Source: Hyphomonas sp. L-53-1-40 (GTDB lineage: Bacteria; Pseudomonadota; Alphaproteobacteria; Caulobacterales; Hyphomonadaceae). From it: a stretch of DNA of 64,000 nucleotides. Location: assembly GCF_000682775.1 (NCBI RefSeq), contig NZ_AWFI01000001.1:496001-560000 (forward strand). Direction: 5' to 3'. Shown here piece by piece: positions 35,397-45,294 of the stretch. A program made the translations under genes and the position numbers. The first letter of the stretch is position 1; every line of letters starts with the position of its first letter. Below the pieces are notes generated by a model that saw only the letters and a list, made by a program, of their open reading frames with translations, searched no databases and had not been told where the DNA came from.

Positions 35397-38387
35397 ATGA
35401 ACAAACGACTGTTCCGTCGGTCGGTTTTCGGCAGTGTCGCTGTAGGCGCACTTGTCATTTCCGGCGCGGCTCAAGCCCAGGACGCAGATGCAGAATCTGA
35501 AGACGTTCTGGAAATCATTGACGAGGCTCCTCAGGATGAGTCCCGCCAAGAGAAGATCGTGGTTACCGGCTCCCTGCTGGCTCGCGATTCGTTCTCTTCG
35601 TCTTCGCCGATTCAGGTGATCACGGCCGAAGTCGCAACGCTCGAAGGCCTGGTCGATACGGCCGCGCTTTTGCAGGGCTCTTCGCTCGCATCGGGCTCGA
35701 CCCAGCTGAACAACACATTCCAGAACTTCGTCACCAATGGTGGTGTCGGTACGCAAACGCTCGACCTTCGCGGTTGTGGTGACACGCGTACGCTGGTTCT
35801 GGTCGACGGTAAGCGCCCAGGCGCTTCAGGTACGCGCGGCGCAGTTTCCGCACTCGACCTGAACGTCGTTCCACAGTCCATCATCTCCCGTGTTGAGATC
35901 CTCAAAGACGGTGCTTCGACCATCTATGGTTCGGACGCTGTTTGCGGCGTGGTCAACATCATCACACGTGATTCCGTGGATGACCTGGAACTGAACTTCA
36001 ATGTCACGCAGCCCTTCGAAGAAGGTGGCGAGCAGTATTCCGCCAGCGCGGCATGGGGTTTTGAGCTTGGCGACAATGCGGCATTCACCCTGTCGGCTGA
36101 GTATCGTCTCTCCGAAGAGCTCGACGCCAGCCAGCGCGATTACCTGTCCTGCCCACGCGATCTCGTGCGTGACCCGCAGACCGGTGGCCTGCTTGACCGT
36201 CTGAACTATTCGGCTACGGCGACAGACCCGCGCAACAACTGTAACAACCTGTACCACAATACAGCCATCGACCTGTTCTCAAGTGAGCGTCTCGTGCCTT
36301 CCCCGGACGGTGTGACCGGCACGACGGCTTTCGGTGGTTCGATCCCGGGTTACCGCCCACGCGTCGGTACGGGCTATCTGGCCAGCGGCCAGCCATACTA
36401 TGAAGACATTCTCGATGCGGCCTTCCTGGACAACTCGGACTTCATCCCGCGCAACGAGAACATTTCTCTGTTCGGCTCTGCCGATGTGACCTTTGCCGGT
36501 GTCGAATGGGATACGGAACTTCTCTTCAGCCGTCGTACGACGGACATCGAAGGTTGGCGCCAGTTCTTCCCGATCGTTGGCTCTTCGCAAACGCCGTTTG
36601 GTGTTCTGCCGCAGTATGGCTACATCGCTGATCCGACCTATTCGAATGACATGAATTCGCTGGTCCAGATCGTGGCACCATTCCCGACGACCGATAAGGT
36701 TGAAGTCGACTACTTCTACGGCAGCACGTCGTTCTCCGGCGGCTTTGCTCCGGGCGTTCTCGACGCATGGTCCTGGAAAATCGACGGCACCTATTCGCGC
36801 GGCGAAGGTACCTATGAAGGCAGCGAGATCCTGATCTCCCAGTCGGGTGACTGGAACTTTGACGGCGTCGACTACGACAATGACGGCGTGCCGAATCTTG
36901 TCGGTCCTCCAAGCATCAACCTGCTGGATCCCGATATCCTCAGCGGTGCTGCTGTAAACGACCTGGTTGCGGCCATCGGTGGCTACCAGTCTGGTGAAAC
37001 GGTCTATGAGCAGACCACATTGACCGCGGTCGTCGCGGGTGAGCTGTTCGAACTGCCAGCTGGTCCAATCGGCCTTGGTATCGGCGCTGAGTATCGCGAA
37101 TTCAGCATCGATGACACGCCAGGTGAACTGACCCAAAGCGGCGACATCTGGGGTTCTTCGACCGCAGGCCCGACCCGCGGCGAGAACACTGTCACCGAAC
37201 TGTTCGCTGAAGTCGAAGTGCCGATCTTCAAAGGTCAGCCTTTTGCTGAAGACGTCACGTTCAACGGTTCTGTGCGTGGCTTCGAATACGACATCGGTGG
37301 TTCCGACTCGATCTACAAGGTCGGTCTGAACTGGCAGGTTAACCCGATCCTTCGGGCCCGTTCGAGCTTTGGTACGTCTTACCGCGCACCAGCGCTGTTC
37401 GAACTGTTCCTTCAGGACCAGACCGGTTTCCTGTCGCAGACCTCCATCGACCCATGTATCAACTGGGGCGATACCAATAACCAGAACATCCGTACCAACT
37501 GTGCCGCGGCAGGTATTCCTGACGACTTCACAGGCGGTCTTGGCGGTTCTGCTCTGATCACGACCTCAGGTGGGGGCGATCAGCTTGAATCCGAATCCGG
37601 TGAAACCTTCACCGCGGGTATCATCCTGACGCCAACTTTCGCCAACCTGAACATCGCGATCGACTACTACGAAGTTGAAATTCAGGACCAGATCACCAGC
37701 CTGAGCGGTGCTCAGATCGTCGGGGGTTGTTATGCAACAACGACCTTCCCGAACGATTTCTGTAACCTGTTCGAGCGTGACTCTGCGACGTCGCTGACGC
37801 CGTTCCAGCTCGACAACATTCAGGCCCTTACCCTGAACGTTGACTCCCAGCAGCAGCGCGGCATCGACCTTGAAGTTCGCTACGAAGAAGACTTCAACTT
37901 CGGTACGCTGACTGTCGAAACCTCGATGAACTGGGCTCTGGAGCGTTACATCAACGTCTTCGGTTCGGACTTCGTCACGGGTGTGGAAGACAACGACTTC
38001 AACGGCACAATCGGTTATCCGAGTGTCGTAGGTGATGCGAACGTCCGTCTGGACCGTGGAGACTGGACCTATTCCTGGTTCACGACCTTCATTGGCCGTC
38101 AGGACAACAACCGCAACTTCGACGACGACCTGAACGAGCCAGCGGCCTATTTTGGTCTCGATGGACAGTACAAGGTCTTCACCGAAGCTCAGTTCGAACA
38201 TGGTGCTTCTGTCCGCTGGACAGGCGACACATGGACGATCACTGGCGGTATCCGCAACATCTTCGACGAAGCGCCACCGCAAGTGTCTGACATCATCACG
38301 ACCAGCGCAGGCAACACGCCGCTCAGCGCAACGGCCTACGACCTCCGCGGTCGCCGTGCCTTCGTGAGCGTGTCCAAGACCTTCTAG
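35397..38387 (+). CDS. TonB-dependent outer-membrane receptor
   Basis: A 996-residue receptor. A signal peptide (MNKRLFRRSVFGSVAVGALVISGAAQA) is followed by a TonB-box-like and plug domain (EKIVVTGSLLARDSF, then RGCGDTRTLVLVDGKRPG and IISRVEILKDGASTIYGSDAVCGVVNIIT). The C-terminal barrel ends in aromatic residues (RRAFVSVSKTF), as needed for insertion by BamA. The plug carries cysteines at CGDTRT and AVCGV, in places usually occupied by other residues. Size and plug form match the large receptors for oligosaccharides, peptides or siderophores common in Caulobacterales. Start 35397 is preferred to 35343 for its AGGGGAA RBS and signal peptide. The ligand is unknown. Confidence 0.93.
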   Translation: MNKRLFRRSVFGSVAVGALVISGAAQAQDADAESEDVLEIIDEAPQDESRQEKIVVTGSLLARDSFSSSSPIQVITAEVATLEGLVDTAALLQGSSLASGSTQLNNTFQNFVTNGGVGTQTLDLRGCGDTRTLVLVDGKRPGASGTRGAVSALDLNVVPQSIISRVEILKDGASTIYGSDAVCGVVNIITRDSVDDLELNFNVTQPFEEGGEQYSASAAWGFELGDNAAFTLSAEYRLSEELDASQRDYLSCPRDLVRDPQTGGLLDRLNYSATATDPRNNCNNLYHNTAIDLFSSERLVPSPDGVTGTTAFGGSIPGYRPRVGTGYLASGQPYYEDILDAAFLDNSDFIPRNENISLFGSADVTFAGVEWDTELLFSRRTTDIEGWRQFFPIVGSSQTPFGVLPQYGYIADPTYSNDMNSLVQIVAPFPTTDKVEVDYFYGSTSFSGGFAPGVLDAWSWKIDGTYSRGEGTYEGSEILISQSGDWNFDGVDYDNDGVPNLVGPPSINLLDPDILSGAAVNDLVAAIGGYQSGETVYEQTTLTAVVAGELFELPAGPIGLGIGAEYREFSIDDTPGELTQSGDIWGSSTAGPTRGENTVTELFAEVEVPIFKGQPFAEDVTFNGSVRGFEYDIGGSDSIYKVGLNWQVNPILRARSSFGTSYRAPALFELFLQDQTGFLSQTSIDPCINWGDTNNQNIRTNCAAAGIPDDFTGGLGGSALITTSGGGDQLESESGETFTAGIILTPTFANLNIAIDYYEVEIQDQITSLSGAQIVGGCYATTTFPNDFCNLFERDSATSLTPFQLDNIQALTLNVDSQQQRGIDLEVRYEEDFNFGTLTVETSMNWALERYINVFGSDFVTGVEDNDFNGTIGYPSVVGDANVRLDRGDWTYSWFTTFIGRQDNNRNFDDDLNEPAAYFGLDGQYKVFTEAQFEHGASVRWTGDTWTITGGIRNIFDEAPPQVSDIITTSAGNTPLSATAYDLRGRRAFVSVSKTF

Positions 38388-38512
38388 GGTCGAAGACAAG
38401 TCCAATATTGCGAAAGGGCGGACCATATGGTCTTGAGGCTGAATGCGATGGACAAACAGCCCGCGCGCGCCGGAAGACGCGCGCTCAGTGTCGCTGATTG
38501 TCGGGAAATTCC

Positions 38513-38587
38513 TGGTGCCGCGAGGGAGAATTGAACTCCCGGCCTCATCATTACCAATGATGCGCTCTACCACTGAGCTACCGCGGC
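38513..38587 (-). tRNA. tRNA-Thr (anticodon GGT)
   Basis: On the minus strand the acceptor GCCGCGG pairs with the 3' CGCGGC. The D arm has GCTCAGTGGTAGAGC, the anticodon arm is CATCA-TTGGTAA-TGATG and the T arm is GGGAG-TTCAATT-CTCCC. CCA is encoded. The anticodon GGT gives threonine. Confidence 0.96.
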
Positions 38588-38664
38588 ATTGCAGGAATGG
38601 AAAGCGGGCTTTAGCTTATGCAGACTGACATGAAAAGGCCGTTTTGCTGCGAAAAGCACCTCAT

Positions 38665-38799
38665 ATGAAAGACAAGGTAACAGGACAGGATAATGCCGCA
38701 CGCCGGGCCGAGGCTCTGCGGGCGAATTTGCGACGCCGCAAGGCGGCTACGCGCAAGGCAAAGGCGCCCCCGGCTGAGCCGGATACAGAGAAGAAATGA
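38665..38799 (+). CDS. 44-residue basic protein upstream of a P450 gene
   Basis: A very small protein, MKDKVTGQDNAARRAEALRA at its start, continuing with a basic helix rich in R, A and K and an acidic end. Its stop overlaps the ATG of the P450 gene (ATGA), which argues for real translation. Small arginine/lysine-rich proteins of this length occur before murA in alphaproteobacteria; I recognise no named family. It has no membrane helix or signal peptide, and nucleic-acid binding is only a guess from charge. Confidence 0.55.
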   Translation: MKDKVTGQDNAARRAEALRANLRRRKAATRKAKAPPAEPDTEKK

Positions 38800-40001
38800 G
38801 CCTGCCGCTCAACTCTCAGGCTTATCTGCGTGGGCCGCACGGCTTTCTCGCTGCGGCCAGGGAAGAGAGCCTGTTCGTTCGGCAGAAACTGCCCTTCCTC
38901 GGCAAGTGCACGCTGGTACTGGGACATGCTGAATGTCTGGAATTCCTCAAGGATTCGGATCGTTTTGCGGTGGACGCGCGAAACGCCGGGTTTGATTCAC
39001 CGTTCGGCCTCAGATTTCTGCCCAAATCCCTGAAGACGCTGTCCAACAATCTGCTGTCGCTGGATGACCCTGACCATCTGCGCTTGCGGCGTCTGGTCGA
39101 CCAGCCCTTCCGGCGCGTCTCGATCGACGCATTGAAGCCGCGTATTCGCGAAACCTGTGATCGGCTGGTGGCGGAGATGGTTGAAGCAGGCGAAGCGGAT
39201 CTGGTTGAGGGGCTGTGCCGACAGCTGCCATTATTGGTGATCTATGACCTGCTGGGGTTCTCGGGTGAGATTCGAAACAAGCTTGATTCTGTCCTGCATG
39301 GCCTGACCGCGACAGCGAACATATTCAATGTGCTGCGCGGCCTGATGAAGCTTGGCGCGGTTCAGAGAATGCTGGCGGAGGAATTCGAGCGCGTCCGGCA
39401 TGAACCCGGGCCAGGCCTCGTCACCGAGCTCGTCCATGCTGAAGCCGATGGCGACCGCATGAGCAATGACGAGTTGGTTGCCATGGTGTTTGTCCTCTTC
39501 ATCGCCGGACATGAGACGACGAAGCACCTGATCTCGTCAGCTGTCTACACGCTGCTGACCGAGCCGGACGCAGCGGATCAGTATCGGGGCATGGATGACG
39601 ATGCGCGCGGCATCGCCGTGGATGAGCTCTTGCGCTACTGCGCGCCGGTGCAGATGACCAAGCCGCGGCATGCACGCGAGGATCTGGAGTTCCACGGCTT
39701 GTCAATGAAACGCGGCGAACGCCTTGTTGCCTTGCTTGCGGCGGCCAATATTGATCAGCGTGTGTTTGAGGGCCCTCGAAACCTGGACCTGACCCGCAGG
39801 CCAAATCGCCATCTTGGCTGGGGTGGCGGGCCGCATATCTGCCTCGGCCTGCACTTGGCACGCGCCGAAGCACAGGCGGCGCTCGATTGTCTTCTGGACG
39901 GCTGGCCGGGCCTCGCCCTGGGCGTTGAGCCGGAACGGCTGAAGTGGATTCCGCGCTCCGGCTTGCGGGGGCTTAAGCAACTGCCGGTAATATTTGGATA
40001 A
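38796..40001 (+). CDS. Cytochrome P450
   Basis: A 401-residue soluble class I P450. The I-helix oxygen-activation motif is AGHETTKHL, the K-helix ExxR is ELLRY, and the haem loop is GWGGGPHICLGLHLAR with the thiolate ligand near C349. The N-terminus has no membrane anchor. It would hydroxylate a hydrophobic substrate using electrons from ferredoxin and ferredoxin reductase, neither of which is in the window. The substrate is unknown. It is coupled to a 44-residue gene upstream and precedes murA by 65 nt. It is unrelated in detail to the decayed P450 at 58.3 kb. Confidence 0.9.
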   Translation: MSLPLNSQAYLRGPHGFLAAAREESLFVRQKLPFLGKCTLVLGHAECLEFLKDSDRFAVDARNAGFDSPFGLRFLPKSLKTLSNNLLSLDDPDHLRLRRLVDQPFRRVSIDALKPRIRETCDRLVAEMVEAGEADLVEGLCRQLPLLVIYDLLGFSGEIRNKLDSVLHGLTATANIFNVLRGLMKLGAVQRMLAEEFERVRHEPGPGLVTELVHAEADGDRMSNDELVAMVFVLFIAGHETTKHLISSAVYTLLTEPDAADQYRGMDDDARGIAVDELLRYCAPVQMTKPRHAREDLEFHGLSMKRGERLVALLAAANIDQRVFEGPRNLDLTRRPNRHLGWGGGPHICLGLHLARAEAQAALDCLLDGWPGLALGVEPERLKWIPRSGLRGLKQLPVIFG

Positions 40002-40066
40002 AGTCTGTGCAGCCTTGCCACATTCAGGCCCTTCCAAAGCCGCGAAGCGCTGTATAAGGGCAATCC

Positions 40067-41347
40067 ATGGATAAATTGCACATCAAGGGCGGCGCTCATC
40101 TGAATGGCCGCATTCCGGTTTCCGGCGCGAAGAACTCCGCTCTGAAGCTGATGGTCGCATGCTTGCTGACTGACGAACCCATCACGCTCACCAATATGCC
40201 GAATTTGGCTGATACGCGCTTCCTCGCGCAATTGCTGGAAACGCTGGGCGTTGAAGTCTATTGGCCAAAGGGCGATTCGACCTGTCATTTGAACGGTGCC
40301 GAACTGAAAAGCACGATCGCGCCATATGATCAGGTCCGCAAGATGCGGGCGAGTTTCAACGTGTTGGGGCCTCTGATTGCGCGTTCTGGCCATGCAACAG
40401 TCTCGCTGCCGGGTGGCTGTGCGATTGGTGCCCGGCCGGTCGATCTGCACTTGCAGGCCCTGGAAGCGATGGGCGCGGATCTGCGTGTGGAGCAGGGGTA
40501 TGTGAAGGCCGCCGCCATTCATGGCCTGAAGGGCGCGCACGTTAATTTTGCCATGCCGAGCGTTGGTGCGACCGAGCATGCCATGCTGACTGCGACGCTT
40601 GCGCAGGGCGAGACCGTTCTGGAGAACGCCGCACGCGAGCCCGAGATTGAAGACCTTGCGGTTTGCCTGAATTCCATGGGCGCGAAGATCACCGGCGCTG
40701 GCACATCCAAAATTCGCATCGAAGGCGTCGAGAAACTGAGCGGCACGACGCATTCCGTCATGCCGGACAGGATTGAGGCGGGCACATATGCCATGGCGGC
40801 TGCAGCGGCCGGTGGCGATGTCACGCTTGAGGGCGCACCGGTGGCGGCCCTTGGCGCAATGATTGGCAAGCTGAGAGAGGCTGGCGTCACGGTCGAGGCC
40901 GACGAGGCCGCGGCCACTCTGCGCATCATACGGAATGGCTCGCGGCTCAAATCCGTCAGCGTATCGACCCAGCCGCATCCAGGCTTCCCGACTGACCTTC
41001 AGGCTCAGTTCATGGCCCTGATGAGCCTCGCGGACGGTACCAGCATCATTCGCGAAACGATTTTCGAGAACCGTTTCATGCACGCACCGGAACTCTCGCG
41101 TCTTGGCGCAGACATCACAGTGCGTGGGCAGGAGGCGGTCGTGAAAGGTGTGCCTCAGCTGACCGCAGCGCCAGTCATGGCGACAGATTTGCGCGCATCG
41201 GTCTCTCTAGTGATTGCAGGGCTTGCCGCAGAGGGGGAGACTGTGGTGAACCGTATCTACCACCTCGATCGTGGATTTGAGCGGCTGGAAGCGAAACTTA
41301 ACGCCTGTGGCGCTAGCATTGAACGCCGATCCGAGGACGAAGACTAG
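40067..41347 (+). CDS. murA: UDP-N-acetylglucosamine 1-carboxyvinyltransferase
   Basis: A 426-residue enzyme of the EPSP synthase fold. It transfers enolpyruvate from PEP to UDP-GlcNAc, the first committed step of peptidoglycan synthesis. Active-site residues K22 and N23 (SGAKNSALK) and the PEP-reactive C118 ([10 protein letters not shown]) are present, so it should be fosfomycin-sensitive in principle. The rest follows the family, for example DRIEAGTYA and [12 protein letters not shown]. Length is normal. It heads the conserved alphaproteobacterial run murA-DUF2948-hisD-UPF0262. Confidence 0.97.
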   Translation: MDKLHIKGGAHLNGRIPVSGAKNSALKLMVACLLTDEPITLTNMPNLADTRFLAQLLETLGVEVYWPKGDSTCHLNGAELKSTIAPYDQVRKMRASFNVLGPLIARSGHATVSLPGGCAIGARPVDLHLQALEAMGADLRVEQGYVKAAAIHGLKGAHVNFAMPSVGATEHAMLTATLAQGETVLENAAREPEIEDLAVCLNSMGAKITGAGTSKIRIEGVEKLSGTTHSVMPDRIEAGTYAMAAAAAGGDVTLEGAPVAALGAMIGKLREAGVTVEADEAAATLRIIRNGSRLKSVSVSTQPHPGFPTDLQAQFMALMSLADGTSIIRETIFENRFMHAPELSRLGADITVRGQEAVVKGVPQLTAAPVMATDLRASVSLVIAGLAAEGETVVNRIYHLDRGFERLEAKLNACGASIERRSEDED

Positions 41348-41367
41348 GAATTGCTCAAGGGGCACTG

Positions 41368-41817
41368 ATGGCTGATCACAAACCACTTCGTCTCCTCGCC
41401 GAAACGGCCGAGGATCTGGAAGTCATTTCCGCCGCCATTCAGGACAGTGTCGTGAAAGCGGGAAACCTGAAATATGAGTCCCGCCACAACCGGTTTGCGC
41501 TGGAAATAAACCGCTTTCGCTGGGAAGCGGGCGCGAAACGCGGCGACGGCCAGCGTGTGCGGTCGCTGCTGGCCTTCGATGGCGTGCTGGGCGCGAAGAC
41601 CCGCGCTATCACCAAGACAGACCCGGAAATGATCCTGTCGCTGTTGCAGGTGACCTTCACCCCGGCAGATGAGCCGCCGGGTGGAAAGATCACGCTGATC
41701 TTCGCAGGCGACGGAGAAATCGTCCTTGAGGTTGAAGTTCTGGATGCAACCTTGCTGGACAGTGACTATGTGTGGCCGACGCGCCGCCTTCCCAGCCACG
41801 AGCGGCGCCGGAGATAG
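41368..41817 (+). CDS. DUF2948 family protein
   Basis: A 149-residue protein of the alphaproteobacterial DUF2948 family, recognisable from LRLLAETAEDLEVISAAIQDSVVKAGNLKYESRHNRFALEINRFRWE and the C-terminal ILEVEVLDATLLDSDYVWPTRRLPSH. Function is unknown. It begins 20 nt after murA and ends 2 nt before hisD. The position between these genes is conserved in the class, which suggests co-expression rather than a known role. Confidence 0.88.
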   Translation: MADHKPLRLLAETAEDLEVISAAIQDSVVKAGNLKYESRHNRFALEINRFRWEAGAKRGDGQRVRSLLAFDGVLGAKTRAITKTDPEMILSLLQVTFTPADEPPGGKITLIFAGDGEIVLEVEVLDATLLDSDYVWPTRRLPSHERRRR

Positions 41818-41819
41818 AC

Positions 41820-43124
41820 ATGGTCCGCAGGTTTTTTGCCTCAAACGACGCCTTCAATGGTGAATTCGCCCAGTTCTTGGAGCAGGAACGCGGCACGGGT
41901 GAAGACGTTGCGAATACCGTAACGGGCATCCTGAAGGATGTGCAGGCACGCGGCGGCGAGGCCGTGGCCGAATACACGGCCAGGTTTGACGGTCTGCAAC
42001 TGGACCCATCGATGCTGACATCCGACAATGTGAACCTGCACAGCCTGGCCGCGCAATGCCCGGCTGATTTGCGCGAAGCCATCGATTTTGCGCATGATCG
42101 GATCGCCACTTATCATGCGGAGCAGCGGCCCGCAGACCACAGTTTTACCGACTCAGCGGGAGTAGAACTCGGCTGGCGCTGGACGGCGCTGGAAAGCGTC
42201 GGCGTCTATGTGCCGGGCGGCCGCGCGAGTTACCCCTCTTCGGTTCTGATGAATGTCGTGCCGGCCAAGATCGCCGGCGTTGAGCGCATCGTCATGGTTG
42301 CGCCCGCGCCTCAGGGGGAGCTGTCGCCCGCGGTGGCATATGCTGCGCTGAAAGCCGGCGTCGAGGAGTTCTACCCGATTGGCGGCGCTCAGGCTGTGGC
42401 CGCGCTGGCTTTTGGCACATCAAACATGCCCCCGGTCGATAAGATTGTCGGCCCCGGTAATGCTTTCGTCGCAGAGGCCAAGCGCCAGGTATTTGGCCGC
42501 GTCGGCATCGACACGATTGCTGGCCCCTCTGAGATTTTGGTTATCGCAGACCATACGGCAAACCCGGACTGGATTGCCGCCGACCTGCTGTCTCAGGCCG
42601 AGCATGATCCCAGCAGCCAGTCGATCCTCATTGTTGTGGATCAGGCTGTGGGGGATTCTGTGGAAACGGCTGTGGAAAACCAGTTGAAAACCCTGCCAAC
42701 TGGCGAGCGTGCGCGCGAAAGCTGGACGAATAATGGTGCAATTGTTGTCGCACCTGATTTGCCTGCTGCAGCCTCCATCGCCAACCGGATTGCGGCCGAG
42801 CATCTGGAACTCGCCATCGAAGACCCGGACGCCTTGTTGCCGTTGATCCGTCATGCCGGTGCAGTCTTTCTTGGTCACTACACGCCCGAGGCGCTTGGAG
42901 ATTACGTCACCGGATCCAATCATGTCCTGCCAACCAGCCGCGCTGCGCGCTTCTCGTCAGGCCTTGGCCTGTATGATTTTCTGAAGCGCATGAGTGTTCA
43001 GCGTGTGGGGCCTGAGGGGTTTGCCGCGATTGCGCCCGCCGCCTTGCGCCTCGCCGAGGCAGAGCGCTTACCCGCCCATGCGCGCTCCATCTCCATTCGG
43101 TCCAATCAGGGTACGGACGGGTGA
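41820..43124 (+). CDS. hisD: Histidinol dehydrogenase
   Basis: A 434-residue zinc- and NAD-dependent enzyme catalysing the last two steps of histidine synthesis, histidinol to histidine. Visible motifs are [65 protein letters not shown] (the hisD signature) and [27 protein letters not shown], including zinc-ligand His and Glu/Gln residues. Start 41820 is chosen as GGAG lies 8 nt upstream and DUF2948 ends at 41817; an ATG at 41772 lies inside that gene. The stop overlaps the next gene. Confidence 0.96.
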   Translation: MVRRFFASNDAFNGEFAQFLEQERGTGEDVANTVTGILKDVQARGGEAVAEYTARFDGLQLDPSMLTSDNVNLHSLAAQCPADLREAIDFAHDRIATYHAEQRPADHSFTDSAGVELGWRWTALESVGVYVPGGRASYPSSVLMNVVPAKIAGVERIVMVAPAPQGELSPAVAYAALKAGVEEFYPIGGAQAVAALAFGTSNMPPVDKIVGPGNAFVAEAKRQVFGRVGIDTIAGPSEILVIADHTANPDWIAADLLSQAEHDPSSQSILIVVDQAVGDSVETAVENQLKTLPTGERARESWTNNGAIVVAPDLPAAASIANRIAAEHLELAIEDPDALLPLIRHAGAVFLGHYTPEALGDYVTGSNHVLPTSRAARFSSGLGLYDFLKRMSVQRVGPEGFAAIAPAALRLAEAERLPAHARSISIRSNQGTDG

Positions 43125-43606
43125 GCAATGATCGGCTCATCGGCGTCGATATCGACGATGAGACCCTGGGCGCATCGGGCCCGGACGCCGAGCATGAGCG
43201 CCGCGTTGCCATTTTTGATCTGTTGGAAAGCAATTCCTTCAAGGTGATCGGTCAGGACAGGGGGCCGTATCAACTGAACCTGTCCAAAGCCGAGCGTCGG
43301 CTCGTCTTTGCCATTCGTACCGAGGCAGGCGAGGAGGTGCACACTTTCATCCTTTCACTCGGGCCGTTCCGGGGCGTGATCCGTGACTATTTCATGATCT
43401 GCGACAGCTATTATGATGCGATCCGAACCCAGTCGCCGCACCAGATCGAAGCCATCGATATGGCGCGGCGTGGCATACATAATGAGGGTTCAGAGCTTCT
43501 TGCCGAACGCCTCGAAGGCAAGGTCGAAGTCGACTTCTCCACGTCGCGGCGGCTATTCACGCTGATCTGCGCCCTCCATGCCGGCCAAACGCGCGCAGCG
43601 GGCTAA
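43121..43606 (+). CDS. UPF0262 family protein
   Basis: A 161-residue protein with the UPF0262 pattern [47 protein letters not shown] and [40 protein letters not shown]. The start is GTG at 43121, overlapping the hisD stop by 4 nt. The family is uncharacterised and restricted mainly to alphaproteobacteria, commonly just behind hisD as here. In relatives the run continues with a low-molecular-weight phosphatase and infA; here it stops and the strand-matched DUF1593 gene follows after 92 nt. Confidence 0.9.
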   Translation: MSNDRLIGVDIDDETLGASGPDAEHERRVAIFDLLESNSFKVIGQDRGPYQLNLSKAERRLVFAIRTEAGEEVHTFILSLGPFRGVIRDYFMICDSYYDAIRTQSPHQIEAIDMARRGIHNEGSELLAERLEGKVEVDFSTSRRLFTLICALHAGQTRAAG

Positions 43607-43663
43607 GGAAATAATTCAAAGTCACCGAAGCGTATCCACTTGCCACACAAGATCGCTCACGCA

Positions 43664-43679
43664 ATGATACCGCTATCAT
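43664..43679. promoter_or_regulatory. LacI-type operator-like palindrome before the DUF1593 gene
   Basis: ATGATACCGCTATCAT is a near-perfect palindrome centred on CG (TGATACC/GCTATCA), the form typical of LacI/GalR-family operators. It lies 19 nt before the ATG at 43699, close to the RBS GGAGG, so binding would block transcription. The assignment is by pattern only; no LacI-type regulator gene is in the window. Confidence 0.45.
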
Positions 43680-43698
43680 AAAGAAGCGGAGGAAAGTC

Positions 43699-45192
43699 AT
43701 GGCGAAACGGATTCTGATTGGGTTCGCGGGGCTCGTGTCAGCAATTGCGCCTAGTGCGTGCAGTGCCATGGGGCAAGTTATGCCCGCCGACGAATTGGTG
43801 GCTGAACAGGTGCCAGTGGCGCTGGAAAAGCACCGCGTCGTGATCCTGACGGATATGGAAGCCGACCCGGACGATACGCAATCGCTGATCCGTCTCCTGC
43901 TCTATTCCAATGAGATCGACATCGAGGCGCTGGTGGCGACCACATCTATCTGGAAGAAAAAGGATATTCGGCCCGATTCCATCCGCACGACACTTGGAAA
44001 GTATGGCGAGGTCTACGATACGCTCAGCCAGCACGCGCCGGATTATCCGGCGGAATCAGAGCTGCAGGACCTCGTGATGAGTGGCCAGCCCGGCTACGGA
44101 ATGGAAAGTGTGGGGGCTGGCCAGTCGACCGAAGGGTCCGACGCCATCATTCGCCTGCTGGAAGTCGAGGATGACCGGCCACTATGGATCTCCGTCTGGG
44201 GTGGAGCGAACACGCTGGCCCAGGCGCTGCATGATGTCCGCGAAGCGAATAGCGAGACAGAGGCTGCACGCCTGATCTCGAAACTCCGTGTCTATACAAT
44301 TTCAGATCAGGACGATAGCGGCATCTGGATGCGCCGCGAGTTTCCGAGCCTGTTTTACATTGTCAGCCCGGGCGAGTATGGCCGCTCCACCTGGACCGCT
44401 ATAACGCGTGGCTTTCCCGGCTTCGAGGACCATATTTCCAATCAGTGGATCGCCGAAAACATCCAGCAAGATCATGGCCCGCTTGGCGCGCGCTATCCGG
44501 ACGTGGTCTGGGGTATGGAAGGCGATACACCTGCCTATCTCTCCCTGATCCCGAACGGGCTCAACGTGCCGGACCGTCCGGACTGGGGCGGCTGGGGTGG
44601 TCGGTACGAACTCTATACGCCGAGTGCGGATGAGATCGGTGTCGGTCCCGGAAAGCTTGGTTCGGGCGGTGTGCCGCTGGACCCGGAACCGCGCCCGATC
44701 TGGACGAATGCGACCGACACCTACACGCCCTGGGTGGCGCAGAAGGATGGTCGGGCGATTGGCCCTGCAGAGGAAACCTATCACGACAATCATGTCACGT
44801 TGCTGCGGTGGAGAAGCGACCTCCAGCGTGACTTTGCTGCGCGCATGGACTGGACCATTTCATCCTATGAAGATGCGAACCATCCGCCGGTCGTGAAACT
44901 GGCTCATGCGCGCCAGCTCACCGCGAAGTCCGGAGAGCATATCGGACTGGATGCGTCTGGTACGTATGATCCGGATGGCGACAGCCTCAGCTATCACTGG
45001 TTCAATTATGCCGAAGCGGGGACGTTGGAGGCGCCCATAGACATGGGGCACGCCGTCAATGATTTCGATATCTGGTTCCAGTTGCCGGAAGTGGAACAGA
45101 CGGAAACTGCGCACTTCATCGTGAAAGTCACCGATAAGGGAACGCCATCGCTGACACGCTATGAACGGGTGATTGTCACAATCGAGCCCTAA
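43699..45192 (+). CDS. DUF1593 (nucleoside-hydrolase-like) secreted protein
   Basis: A 497-residue protein with an N-terminal signal (GFAGLVSAIAPSAC, possibly a lipobox). The DUF1593 domain begins with ILTDMEADPDDTQSLIRLLLYSNEIDIEALVATTS, the D-x-D-x-D-D calcium/ribose-type site of nucleoside hydrolase-like folds, and contains LWISVWGGANTLAQAL and YTISDQDDSGIWMRREFP. A C-terminal Ig-like/PKD-like domain ends it (GLDASGTYDPDGDSLSYHWFNY). Members occur in carbohydrate-use loci, and the substrate is thought to be a glycoside. The LacI-like operator upstream supports sugar-dependent expression. Confidence 0.8.
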   Translation: MAKRILIGFAGLVSAIAPSACSAMGQVMPADELVAEQVPVALEKHRVVILTDMEADPDDTQSLIRLLLYSNEIDIEALVATTSIWKKKDIRPDSIRTTLGKYGEVYDTLSQHAPDYPAESELQDLVMSGQPGYGMESVGAGQSTEGSDAIIRLLEVEDDRPLWISVWGGANTLAQALHDVREANSETEAARLISKLRVYTISDQDDSGIWMRREFPSLFYIVSPGEYGRSTWTAITRGFPGFEDHISNQWIAENIQQDHGPLGARYPDVVWGMEGDTPAYLSLIPNGLNVPDRPDWGGWGGRYELYTPSADEIGVGPGKLGSGGVPLDPEPRPIWTNATDTYTPWVAQKDGRAIGPAEETYHDNHVTLLRWRSDLQRDFAARMDWTISSYEDANHPPVVKLAHARQLTAKSGEHIGLDASGTYDPDGDSLSYHWFNYAEAGTLEAPIDMGHAVNDFDIWFQLPEVEQTETAHFIVKVTDKGTPSLTRYERVIVTIEP

Positions 45193-45215
45193 GCTGAGGA
45201 AAGTTCAGGTAAAAC

Positions 45216-45230
45216 GGGCAAGGCTTGCCC
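45216..45230. promoter_or_regulatory. GGGCAAG-G-CTTGCCC palindrome before acyl-CoA ligase gene
   Basis: A perfect 7-1-7 palindrome lies 65 nt upstream of the ATG at 45295 and 24 nt after the DUF1593 stop. There is no T-run, so it is unlikely to be a terminator. An operator is possible. Confidence 0.3.
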
Positions 45231-45294
45231 CAGCGTCCGGTCTTTGTGACGTAGCGACACCGTGTATGATCGGACAAAACGATCCGGAGGAAAC

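Noticed and set aside
38421-38432. GACCATATGGTC palindrome after the TonB-receptor gene
   Set aside because: No loop or T-run for a terminator, and 12-bp palindromes of this kind occur by chance; no promoter to serve between it and the convergent tRNA-Thr.
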